A stretch of 6,492 nucleotides of DNA from an uncultured Eubacteriales bacterium (GTDB taxonomy: Bacteria > Bacillota > Clostridia > Oscillospirales > Oscillospiraceae): positions 1 to 6,492 of the forward strand of contig URPU01000111.1 in NCBI GenBank assembly GCA_900549865.1, given 5' to 3'. Shown here piece after piece: positions 1 to 5,377 of this stretch. Both the position numbers and the translations under genes were made by a program. The notes beneath the pieces are model-generated. The model ran no database searches. It was not told the DNA's origin and was given only the letters and a program-made list of their open reading frames with translations. The number at the start of each line of letters is the position of its first letter. Within the stretch, counting starts at the first letter, position 1.

Positions 1-237
1 GGAGTGCGCCACGCGCGCCGTTTCATACGCGGCGCGGATGCGCCCCGTGTCCATGGCGTGGCCGCTTTCGCGTATTTTCTTTTCAAGTCCGGCATACATC
101 TCGTCCGGGTCCAGCAGCGCCGCGGGCGCGGCCTGCTTCGCCGCCGTGTCCGCCGTTGGCGTCTGCGCAGGGGCTTCCGGGGCCGCCGCTGGCGTCTGCG
201 CCGCGCGCTCTTCGGTTCTTATTTCATTGTCCGCCAT
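1..237 (-). CDS. relA: RelA/SpoT-family (p)ppGpp synthetase/hydrolase, N-terminal fragment (runs off left edge)
   Basis: The first 79 codons are present and the frame is open to the window edge. Residues 41-79 (LLDPDEMYAGLEKKI followed by a segment ending RIRAAYETARVAHS) match the helical start of the RelA/SpoT HD hydrolase domain, where Firmicute proteins have a Lys/Ala-Tyr-x-x-A-x-x-AH pattern just before the HD metal-binding core. The family makes and degrades the alarmone (p)ppGpp in the cytoplasm. The catalytic HD, synthetase, TGS and ACT domains lie outside the window, so activity cannot be judged. Residues 11-40 form an Ala/Pro/Thr/Gln-rich low-complexity extension that typical Firmicute RelA proteins lack. 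The start ATG is preceded by AGGTG five bases upstream, which overlaps the recJ stop. The gene lies 9 bp behind recJ and is presumably co-transcribed. The recJ neighbourhood supports the identification, since recJ-apt-relA is the common Firmicute order; apt is absent here. Confidence 0.85.
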   Translation of the reverse strand, partial: MADNEIRTEERAAQTPAAAPEAPAQTPTADTAAKQAAPAALLDPDEMYAGLEKKIRESGHAMDTGRIRAAYETARVAHS

Positions 238-242
238 ATATG

Positions 243-247
243 CACCT
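243..247 (-). promoter_or_regulatory. Ribosome binding site of relA, overlapping the recJ stop codon
   Basis: The minus strand reads ATGTGAGGTGCATATATG across this point. The recJ TGA (249-247) shares its bases with the AGGTG Shine-Dalgarno sequence, and five bases separate that from the relA ATG at 237. Ribosomes terminating on recJ would sit directly on the relA initiation region, which suggests translational coupling (inference). Confidence 0.65.
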
Positions 248-2253
248 CACATCGCCCTGAGCGCTCTTATAAGCCGCGTCGCCTCAAGGTCGGCCTTTCC
301 TTCTATCGCGGCGCAGCGCGCGCCGTATATCCCGCCGTCCGCGCTTTTCAGCAGTCCCGTCTCCAGCAGCACCATCAGGCACAGGCAAAACTTTTCCGGT
401 TCCATGTCGCCTATGCACTGGGCCGTGACCGCCTCCGCCGTCGCGCCCGCGGTGAAATTTTTGCCTATCCCGCGCCAAACGCGGATGAAGTCCGCCCTGT
501 TCGGGCAGTAGCGCGCCGCGGCGTACATCGCCGCGCCGTCCGCGTCAAGTATGGCCCGGCACAGCGGAAGGCTGTCGTGCACGCGCGCCGCCGAGACGAG
601 AAGCTGCACGGAAACATGCCCGCGGAACTCGTTTATCTGCGGGCTGAACGCGATGTCTATCACGTCGCCCTCTTTTATGTTCAGCTCCTTCGCCGTGTGC
701 GAGAAGAATATGCCCTCAAAGTGTGCGCTGCCGAGGCGCACGCGCATACGCAGGTGCCTGCCGCCGCCGACGGCGCTCGCGCTCTCCAGCGTCACACCGC
801 TCATACACAGCACGGGCTTGGGGTTTGCGTTGCCGTAAGGCTCCAGCATGTCCAGCGAGCGCACGCTCTCTATCGTCAGCAGCGCCGGGTCGCTTATCAG
901 CAGGTCGCACTGTATCTCCGGCAATGAACTGGGCCGGTTTTTCCTGTAGTAATCCGCAAGTGCGGCGCGGAAGTCGTCCAGCTTGTCCGCGCGGATATTC
1001 AGCCCCGCGGCAAGCGCATGCCCGCCGAAGCCCAGAAGATGCTCAGAGCAGGCGGAAAGCGCCTCAAACAGGTTGAAGCCGCCGAAGCTCCGGCATGAGC
1101 CCTTCCCCACGTCGCCGTTGAGGCATATCATCACCGACGGCAGCGAATACTGCTCCGCCAGGCGTGAGGCCGCGATGCCTATGACGCCCTGATGCCATTT
1201 GTCGCTTGCAAGCACGATAGGCGCGTCGGGCGTTTCGCCCTCAAGGCGGGCGTTCGCGTCATTCCATATCTCAGTTTCTATGCACTGGCGCTTGCGGTTG
1301 AGCTCGCACAGCTCCGCGGCCAGCATGGACGCCTCCGCCGTGTCCGTGCTCATAAGGAGCCGCGCCGCCGTTTCCGCCTGACCCAGCCGCCCCGCGGCGT
1401 TCAGGCGCGGCGCAAGGGCATAGCCTATCGTCGCCGCGGTTATCTTCTTCGGGTCTATGGACGATTCGCACAGCATCGCGGCAATGCCCGGCCGCGGGCT
1501 GTTTTCAAGCTTTTCAAGACCGAGGCGCACGAGATAGCGGTTCTCCCCCGTCAGGGGCATCACATCCGCCACCGTGCCCACGGCCACAAGGTCCGCGTAT
1601 CGCGCCAGCATCCCTTCACAGTCGCCGTCAACGGCGCACACCAGCTTCAGCGCCATCCCCACGCCCGCAAGATTCGGGTTGGGATAGCTGTCGGCGCTCT
1701 GGCGGCAGTCTATCACGGCCACGGCGTCCGGCACCTCGTCCGACTTGCACTCATGGTGGTCGGTTATCACCATGTCCATGCCGAGCCTGCGCGCGTAGGC
1801 CGCCTCCTCCGCGGCCGTTATGCCGCAGTCCACCGTGATGACAAGGCTGACCTTCTCCGCCTTGAGCATGTCCAGCGCCGCGCAGTTCAGGCCGTAGCCC
1901 TCCTCATTCCTGTCCGGGATGTACGGGCGGCACTCGATCCCGCGCGAGCGCAGGTAGTCCGTCACAAGGCAGGTGGACGTGATGCCGTCCACGTCGTAGT
2001 CGCCGTATACCGCCACGAGTTCGCGCCGCTCTATCGCCCGGCGCACGCGCGCCGCCGCGGCATCCATGCCCATGATGAGCATCGGGTCATATACGCACTC
2101 GCTCCCGCCCCTTATCAGGGCGTCGGCCTCCTGCGCCGTCGTAATGCCGCGCAGGGCAAGCACCGCCGCCAGAAGCGGCGTATAGCCCGCGGCCGTCAGC
2201 GCCTTCGGAATATCCGGTTTTTTTAATGGAATCCGCCAATCTTTACTGTTCAT
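247..2253 (-). CDS. recJ: Single-stranded-DNA-specific 5'-3' exonuclease RecJ
   Basis: The protein has 668 residues and is a DHH-superfamily, Mn/Mg-dependent exonuclease of recombination and mismatch/base-excision repair, acting in the cytoplasm. The catalytic motifs are intact: YGDYDVDG at 83-90 (metal-ligand Asp85 and Asp87), TVDCGI at 140-145, TDHHE at 164-168, DLVAVGTVADV at 221-231, PRLNAAGRLG at 282-291, and HQGVIGI at 354-360 leading into the DHHA1 domain with GGHALAAGL at 410-418. The OB-fold region starts near EPYGNANP (471-478). The roughly 100 residues after about 560 correspond to the variable C-terminal extension of Firmicute RecJ. The length lies between the E. coli type (about 577) and the B. 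subtilis type (about 786). The chosen ATG gives a normal N-terminus (DWRIPL); its Shine-Dalgarno is weak (purine-rich AGAGAAAAG). A minus-strand promoter lies about 30 bp upstream, and relA follows closely. Confidence 0.97.
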   Translation of the reverse strand: MNSKDWRIPLKKPDIPKALTAAGYTPLLAAVLALRGITTAQEADALIRGGSECVYDPMLIMGMDAAAARVRRAIERRELVAVYGDYDVDGITSTCLVTDYLRSRGIECRPYIPDRNEEGYGLNCAALDMLKAEKVSLVITVDCGITAAEEAAYARRLGMDMVITDHHECKSDEVPDAVAVIDCRQSADSYPNPNLAGVGMALKLVCAVDGDCEGMLARYADLVAVGTVADVMPLTGENRYLVRLGLEKLENSPRPGIAAMLCESSIDPKKITAATIGYALAPRLNAAGRLGQAETAARLLMSTDTAEASMLAAELCELNRKRQCIETEIWNDANARLEGETPDAPIVLASDKWHQGVIGIAASRLAEQYSLPSVMICLNGDVGKGSCRSFGGFNLFEALSACSEHLLGFGGHALAAGLNIRADKLDDFRAALADYYRKNRPSSLPEIQCDLLISDPALLTIESVRSLDMLEPYGNANPKPVLCMSGVTLESASAVGGGRHLRMRVRLGSAHFEGIFFSHTAKELNIKEGDVIDIAFSPQINEFRGHVSVQLLVSAARVHDSLPLCRAILDADGAAMYAAARYCPNRADFIRVWRGIGKNFTAGATAEAVTAQCIGDMEPEKFCLCLMVLLETGLLKSADGGIYGARCAAIEGKADLEATRLIRALRAM

Positions 2254-2285
2254 CGCACTTTTCTCTTATTATATTTATTCATTTT

Positions 2286-2314
2286 ATCATAGCAAATATG
2301 TTGACATAATTCAA
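2286..2314 (-). promoter_or_regulatory. Sigma-A-type promoter of recJ(-relA)
   Basis: On the minus strand, TTGAAT (2314-2309) and TATGAT (2291-2286) are separated by exactly 17 bp, a good match to TTGACA/TATAAT. Transcription would begin near 2279 and leave a leader of about 25 nt. A TATAAT at 2273-2268 is a second possible -10, but its only -35 partner (TTTGCT) is poor. Inverted repeats overlap the -35 and fill the spacer; they are listed separately. Confidence 0.65.
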
Positions 2315-2325
2315 TAGCTGTTGAA
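2297..2325. promoter_or_regulatory. Two adjacent inverted repeats inside the recJ promoter (possible operators)
   Basis: TATGT-TG-ACATA (2297-2308) lies in the spacer of the recJ promoter. TTCAATAGCTGTTGAA (2310-2325) is a 16-bp near-palindrome with a single mismatched pair, and it covers the -35 hexamer. Both are placed where a bound repressor would block recJ transcription. They match neither the Bacillus LexA box (CGAAC-N4-GTTCG) nor the AdcR box (TTAAC-N2-GTTAA). An operator function is inference only. Confidence 0.35.
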
Positions 2326-2365
2326 AAAATTAATGACCGGCACGTGCCGGTGCGCCAAAAATTAA
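2325..2365. repeat. Perfect 16-bp GC palindrome framed by 9-bp direct repeats
   Basis: ACCGGCACGTGCCGGT (2336-2351) is a perfect 16-bp palindrome. It is flanked by two identical copies of AAAAATTAA, at 2325-2333 and 2357-2365, whose starts are 32 bp apart (about three helical turns). The block lies between the recJ promoter and the transporter promoter, 26 bp upstream of the latter's -35. It could be a regulatory site for either transcript, a transcription-blocking hairpin between divergent genes, or the scar of a small insertion with a target duplication. The sequence alone does not decide between these. Confidence 0.55.
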
Positions 2366-2390
2366 ACACCGCCCATGGCCGCCCCGGCAC

Positions 2391-2419
2391 TTGACCGTTT
2401 CACGCATGTGTTGTATCAT
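2391..2419 (+). promoter_or_regulatory. Sigma-A-type promoter of the zinc-transporter operon
   Basis: TTGACC (2391-2396) and TATCAT (2414-2419) are separated by exactly 17 bp; each hexamer has five of six consensus bases. The predicted start near 2426 leaves a leader of only about 15 nt before znuA, enough for the GAGGT ribosome binding site (2432-2436) and too short for a riboswitch. I see no clear Zur or AdcR consensus operator over it, so the metal-responsive control expected for this operon is not evident. Confidence 0.75.
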
Positions 2420-2441
2420 AGTCGGGAAAACGAGGTATAAA

Positions 2442-3440
2442 ATGAGGAAATTTATCACGATATGTCTTATAATACTGCTTATGCCGGCGCTTTGCGCCTG
2501 CGCGTCCTCCCCGGCGCAGGGCGGCGGGGACGCCAGGCTCCGCATCGTGGCGACGGTATTTCCCGCGTATGACTTCACCCGGCAGATCGCCGGGGAGCGC
2601 GCCGAGGTGACGCTGCTCGTTCCGCCGGGGTCTGAATCGCACAGCTATGAGCCGACGCCGCAGGATATGCTGCTGCTGAAGGACTGCGCGCTGCTGGTCG
2701 CAAACGGCGGGGAGAGCGAGGCATGGCTCGACTCCGTGGCGGACGGGCTGGACGGCAATGTGCCCATCCTGCGTATGCTCGACTGCGTGACGGCGCTGGA
2801 GGAGGAGACGCGCGAGGGGATGCAGTCCGGCGGCATATTGAGCCGCGCGCACGGGCATGACACGCACGCCCACACCGGCCATGAGCACGACGGTCATGAT
2901 GAGCACGAAGAGGAATTTGACGAGCACGTGTGGACCTCCCCGGCAAACGCCGTTGAAATCTGCCGCGCCATATGCGCGCGCCTGTGCGCCGCTGACCCCG
3001 CGGGCGCGGAGTATTACCGGGAAAATTTCCGCGATTATTCCGCGAAGCTATCTGCGCTGGACGCGGAGTTCCGCGCGGCGGTCGATGCCGCGCCGGGCAG
3101 GACGCTTATCTTTGCCGACCGCTTCCCCGTGCGCTATTTTGTGGAGGAATACGGGCTTGATTACTACGCGGCCTTCCCCGGCTGTGCCGACGATGCCGAG
3201 CCTTCCGCCCGCACGGTGGCCTTTCTTATAGATAAGGTGCGCGCGGAGGGCGTCCGCGCGGTGTTTTACATTGAATTTTCAAATGAGAAGATGGCGGATA
3301 TAATCTGCGAGGAGACCGGCTGCGAAAAGCTGCTGTTCCATTCCTGCCACAACGTCAGCGCGGACGAGCTTCGCGCGGGCGTGGGCTACCTTGACCTTAT
3401 GGAGCAGAACCTTGCCGGCATAAAGGAGGCGCTTGGCTGA
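2442..3440 (+). CDS. znuA: Zinc-type ABC transporter substrate-binding lipoprotein (ZnuA/AdcA family, cluster A-I)
   Basis: The protein has 332 residues and is the extracytoplasmic metal receptor that delivers its ion to the permease. Residues 1-20 are a lipoprotein signal: basic MRK, a hydrophobic core, then lipobox L17-C-A-C20, with Cys20 the likely lipid anchor. The mature protein starts with the family's RIVATVFPAYDF (34-45). Metal-site landmarks are His67 in SESHSYEPTP and His162 in DEHVWTSP. A histidine-rich acidic loop (137-155, with nine His) is typical of zinc rather than manganese receptors. The canonical third His is replaced by Asp226 in FADRFP, and the C-terminal end carries FHSCHN (299-304) where many homologues have a DPLG-like ligand motif. 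The ATG is chosen because GAGGT stands five bases upstream and the signal peptide begins there. The stop overlaps the znuC start by one base. Zinc is inferred; a broader metal range is possible. Confidence 0.9.
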   Translation: MRKFITICLIILLMPALCACASSPAQGGGDARLRIVATVFPAYDFTRQIAGERAEVTLLVPPGSESHSYEPTPQDMLLLKDCALLVANGGESEAWLDSVADGLDGNVPILRMLDCVTALEEETREGMQSGGILSRAHGHDTHAHTGHEHDGHDEHEEEFDEHVWTSPANAVEICRAICARLCAADPAGAEYYRENFRDYSAKLSALDAEFRAAVDAAPGRTLIFADRFPVRYFVEEYGLDYYAAFPGCADDAEPSARTVAFLIDKVRAEGVRAVFYIEFSNEKMADIICEETGCEKLLFHSCHNVSADELRAGVGYLDLMEQNLAGIKEALG

Positions 3441-4147
3441 TGGCTATCCTCAAATGCACGGGGCTGTGCTTTGCCTACGACGGCAAAACAGTCCTTGAGG
3501 ACGTGAATTTTGAAATAGAGCAGGGCGACTACCTCTGCATCGTCGGCGAGAATGGCTCCGGCAAATCCACGCTGATGCGCGGGCTTCTCGGCCTCAAGGC
3601 GCCCAGCGCGGGCAGCATCACCCTCGGCGACGGGCTTCGCGCCGACGAGATAGGCTATCTCCCGCAGCAGAGCGACGCCCAGCGCGACTTTCCCGCCAGC
3701 GTCTACGAGGTGGTGCTCTCTGGCTGCCTCAACTCCCTCGGACGGCGGATGAGCTACGGCCGCGCGGAGAAGGAGCGCGCCGCGCTGAATCTTGAGCGCA
3801 TGGGCATTGAGGAGCTTAAAAGTGCAAGCTATCAGGAGCTTTCCGGCGGACAGCAGCAGCGCGTGCTTCTGGCGCGGGCGCTGTGCGCCACGAAGAAGCT
3901 GCTCCTGCTCGACGAGCCTGTCACCGGGCTCGACCCCATTGCCGCGCAGGAGATGTATAATTTAATAAAACTCGTGAATCTATGCGATAATATATCCGTG
4001 ATAATGATCTCGCACGATATACACGAGGCCGTGCGCTACTCCACGAAGATACTTCACATCGGCCACAGGCAGCTTTTCTTCGGCTCCGCCGCGGAATATA
4101 AGGACAGCAGCCTCGCGCGCCGCTTTCTGGGAGGCAGCCGCGTATGA
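3440..4147 (+). CDS. znuC: Zinc-type ABC transporter ATP-binding protein
   Basis: The protein has 235 residues, a normal length for a ZnuC/AdcC ATPase. It sits on the cytoplasmic side of the membrane and powers metal import by hydrolysing ATP. All nucleotide-binding motifs are present: Walker A GENGSGKST (36-44, Lys42), Q-loop LPQQ (74-77), signature LSGGQQQ (134-140), Walker B LLLLDEP (154-160, catalytic Glu159), D-loop GLD (163-165) and switch His192 in ISHD. The N-terminal strand CTGLCFAYDGKTVLEDV is typical of the cluster. The ATG overlaps the znuA stop as TGATG, with AAAGGAGG at 3422-3429 as ribosome binding site inside the end of znuA, so the two are translationally coupled. The gene ends in a 4-nt ATGA overlap with the permease gene. 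No residue appears missing. Confidence 0.94.
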   Translation: MAILKCTGLCFAYDGKTVLEDVNFEIEQGDYLCIVGENGSGKSTLMRGLLGLKAPSAGSITLGDGLRADEIGYLPQQSDAQRDFPASVYEVVLSGCLNSLGRRMSYGRAEKERAALNLERMGIEELKSASYQELSGGQQQRVLLARALCATKKLLLLDEPVTGLDPIAAQEMYNLIKLVNLCDNISVIMISHDIHEAVRYSTKILHIGHRQLFFGSAAEYKDSSLARRFLGGSRV

Positions 4148-4959
4148 GCGAGATATTAAACATGCTTTCATATCATTTCATGCAGCGCGCGCTCATCGTG
4201 GGCGTGCTCGTGTCGCTGTGCGCGGCGCTGCTGGGCGTGTCGCTGGTGCTCAAGCGCTTTTCCATGATCGGCGACGGGCTTTCCCACGTCGGCTTCGGCG
4301 CGCTGGCTGTCGCGTCCGCGCTGGGGCTTGCGCCGCTGGCGGTGGCCGTGCCGGTCGTCGTGGCGGCGGCGGTGTTCCTGCTGCGCCTGCGCAAAAGCAG
4401 CCGCGTGAAGGGCGACGCGGCCATCGCCATCATTTCAAGCAGCGCCCTCTCCATCGGCGTTATCACCGTCTCCCTCACCACCGGCATGAATACGGAGGTC
4501 TCAAGCTATATGTTCGGCAGCGTGCTCTCGCTCAGCCGGGGCGACGCGGTGCTCAGCGTCGTCCTCTCGCTTGCGGTGCTGGCGCTTTTCGTGCTGCTTT
4601 ACCCGCGCATCTTCGCCGTCACCTTCGACGAGGATTTCAGCCGCGCCACCGGCACGAACGCCGAGCTTTACAACACGCTGCTCGCCGTGCTGACGGCCGT
4701 GACGGTGGTGCTGGGCATGCGCATGATGGGCGCGCTGCTCATCTCCAGCCTCATCATCTTCCCCGCGCTTGCGGCGATGCGCCTGTGCAAAAGCTTCAAG
4801 GCCGTCGTCATCACGGCGGGCGCGATATCCGTGGCGTGCTTCCTCGCGGGGCTGACGGGCTCATATTTTCTTGAAACGCCCACCGGCGCCAGCATTGTCG
4901 CGGCAGATCTCATCGCCTTTGCCGCGGCCTGCGCCATAGGACGTGTACATCGGGTCTGA
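4144..4959 (+). CDS. znuB: Zinc-type ABC transporter permease (ABC-3 family)
   Basis: The 271-residue integral membrane protein forms the ion channel of the importer, probably as a homodimer. Eight or so hydrophobic segments can be seen, roughly at 14-36, 45-60, 62-82, 92-113, 133-153, 174-192, 195-215, 219-240 and 246-266 (two of these may be one hairpin). Family signatures are SMIGDGLSHVGFGALA (40-55), SYMFGSVLSLS (121-131), FDEDFSRATG (161-170) and MRMMGALLISSLIIFPALAA (192-211); the last is the conserved coupling and core region of ABC-3 permeases. The start overlaps the znuC stop by 4 nt (ATGA), with no separate strong ribosome binding site, so translation depends on upstream ribosomes. 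The last few codons (after about residue 265) run into the repeat-rich intergenic block, so the C-terminus GRVHRV may be partly borrowed from it. Confidence 0.94.
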   Translation: MSEILNMLSYHFMQRALIVGVLVSLCAALLGVSLVLKRFSMIGDGLSHVGFGALAVASALGLAPLAVAVPVVVAAAVFLLRLRKSSRVKGDAAIAIISSSALSIGVITVSLTTGMNTEVSSYMFGSVLSLSRGDAVLSVVLSLAVLALFVLLYPRIFAVTFDEDFSRATGTNAELYNTLLAVLTAVTVVLGMRMMGALLISSLIIFPALAAMRLCKSFKAVVITAGAISVACFLAGLTGSYFLETPTGASIVAADLIAFAAACAIGRVHRV

Positions 4960-5314
4960 CATTAGTACTCTCCGCAGCCGCAGAGGGCGCTGGACCCTCG
5001 GTTGACGAGAGCATATACGCCTGACAGCGTCAGAAGAAGCTCGCACCGTTGCATTCTGTCCTGCCATCAGAAAATATGTGAAAATCCGTCGCCGTCAGGT
5101 GCGCAGCAGTTTTGACGGAGCAGAAAGGCGGCCAGACGACGAAAAGGCCGCAGGGAATACTTTGTGTATTTCCAAGGTCTTTGAGAAAGTATGGGCGTTC
5201 TTTATGCCCGTCAAAACCGTATGTGTCCTCGTAAGCTGAGGGTCGTATACATTTCGTCTAAAAATCCGGGTTTTCGCGTCCTTGAAAATGCGCGCTTTTG
5301 GTCATGTAGCCGTC
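4960..5314. other. Structured intergenic block without a convincing gene
   Basis: These 355 bp between znuB and the pckA promoter contain no start-codon ORF with a Shine-Dalgarno on either strand. One minus-strand frame (5257-5033) is open for 75 codons but has no ATG, GTG or TTG. The block instead holds several hairpins: GAGGG/CCCTC (4983-4987 with 4995-4999), CTGAC/GTCAG (5021-5025 with 5029-5033), and a 109-bp multi-stem module at 5109-5217. None is followed by a clear T-tract, so I cannot assign a normal terminator for the transporter operon. The sequence is less GC-biased than the flanking genes. Its look, with nested stems and a codon-free frame, is that of a dispersed structured repeat or a small RNA gene. 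I have an unverified impression that similar blocks recur in gut Clostridia genomes. Confidence 0.6.
5109..5217. repeat. 109-bp module closed by a perfect 10-bp inverted repeat, with internal hairpins
   Basis: GTTTTGACGG (5109-5118) and CCGTCAAAAC (5208-5217) are exact inverted repeats and would form a closing stem. Inside, in order, are GCGGCC/GGCCGC (5128-5133 with 5146-5151, 12-nt loop), GGAATAC/GTATTTCC (5154-5160 with 5166-5173, one bulged base), CTTT/AAAG (5179-5182 with 5186-5189) and GGGC/GCCC (5193-5196 with 5206-5209, which competes with the closing stem). This arrangement of a terminal stem plus a row of hairpins resembles either a folded RNA or a MITE-like element with terminal inverted repeats. 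No target-site duplication is obvious at its edges. Confidence 0.6.
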
Positions 5315-5343
5315 TTGACGCTATCTGAACCGAATGATATAAT
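5315..5343 (+). promoter_or_regulatory. Strong extended -10 sigma-A-type promoter of pckA
   Basis: TTGACG (5315-5320), a 17-bp spacer and a perfect TATAAT (5338-5343) preceded by TG at 5335-5336 (extended -10) make this the best promoter in the window. The predicted start is near 5350, giving a leader of about 28 nt that contains only the ribosome binding site. It fits a highly expressed metabolic gene. Confidence 0.85.
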
Positions 5344-5354
5344 TTTGTCAAAAT
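5342..5354. promoter_or_regulatory. Inverted repeat over the pckA transcription start (possible operator)
   Basis: ATTTTG-T-CAAAAT is a 13-bp inverted repeat with 6-bp arms around one central base. It begins inside the -10 hexamer and covers the predicted start of transcription. A protein bound here would exclude RNA polymerase. No regulator can be named from the motif, and operator function is inference. Confidence 0.4.
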
Positions 5355-5361
5355 AAGACCT

Positions 5362-5368
5362 GAGGAGG
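5362..5368 (+). promoter_or_regulatory. Ribosome binding site of pckA (decides the start)
   Basis: GAGGAGG lies three bases before an ATG at 5372 and nine bases before a second in-frame ATG at 5378. The second spacing is the workable one, so 5378 is taken as the start. Starting at 5372 would only add Met-Gln. Confidence 0.75.
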
Positions 5369-5377
5369 TTTATGCAA

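Noticed and set aside
4..927. Long plus-strand frame opposite relA and the 3' part of recJ
   Set aside because: The Arg-rich translation has no recognisable domain and lies antisense to recJ, whose motifs are intact. High G+C commonly opens such frames.
1192..2226. Long plus-strand frame opposite the 5' part of recJ
   Set aside because: Arg/His/Val-rich shadow of the recJ catalytic domain, with no plausible ribosome binding site or family match.
2301..2330. Second plus-strand promoter with a perfect TTGACA at 2301
   Set aside because: At workable spacing the only -10 is AAAAAT-like, whereas TTGACC/TATCAT further downstream is clearly better and well placed for znuA.
2391..2441. Upstream TTG start that would lengthen ZnuA by 17 residues
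   Set aside because: The TTG is the first codon-like triplet of the -35 hexamer and would lie upstream of the transcription start. The ATG at 2442 has GAGGT five bases before it and begins a proper lipoprotein signal.
2330..2578. Minus-strand frame of 82 codons across the znuA promoter and signal peptide
   Set aside because: It overlaps the promoter and the well-supported start of znuA on the other strand, has no domain, and its composition is that of a shadow frame.
4983..4999. GAGGG/CCCTC hairpin as a terminator for the transporter operon
   Set aside because: The stem has only 5 bp with a 7-nt loop and no T-run follows, so it does not meet the pattern of an intrinsic terminator.
5033..5257. 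Minus-strand frame open for 75 codons in the znuB-pckA gap
   Set aside because: It contains no ATG, GTG or TTG codon and coincides with the hairpin-rich module, so it is treated as non-coding structure.
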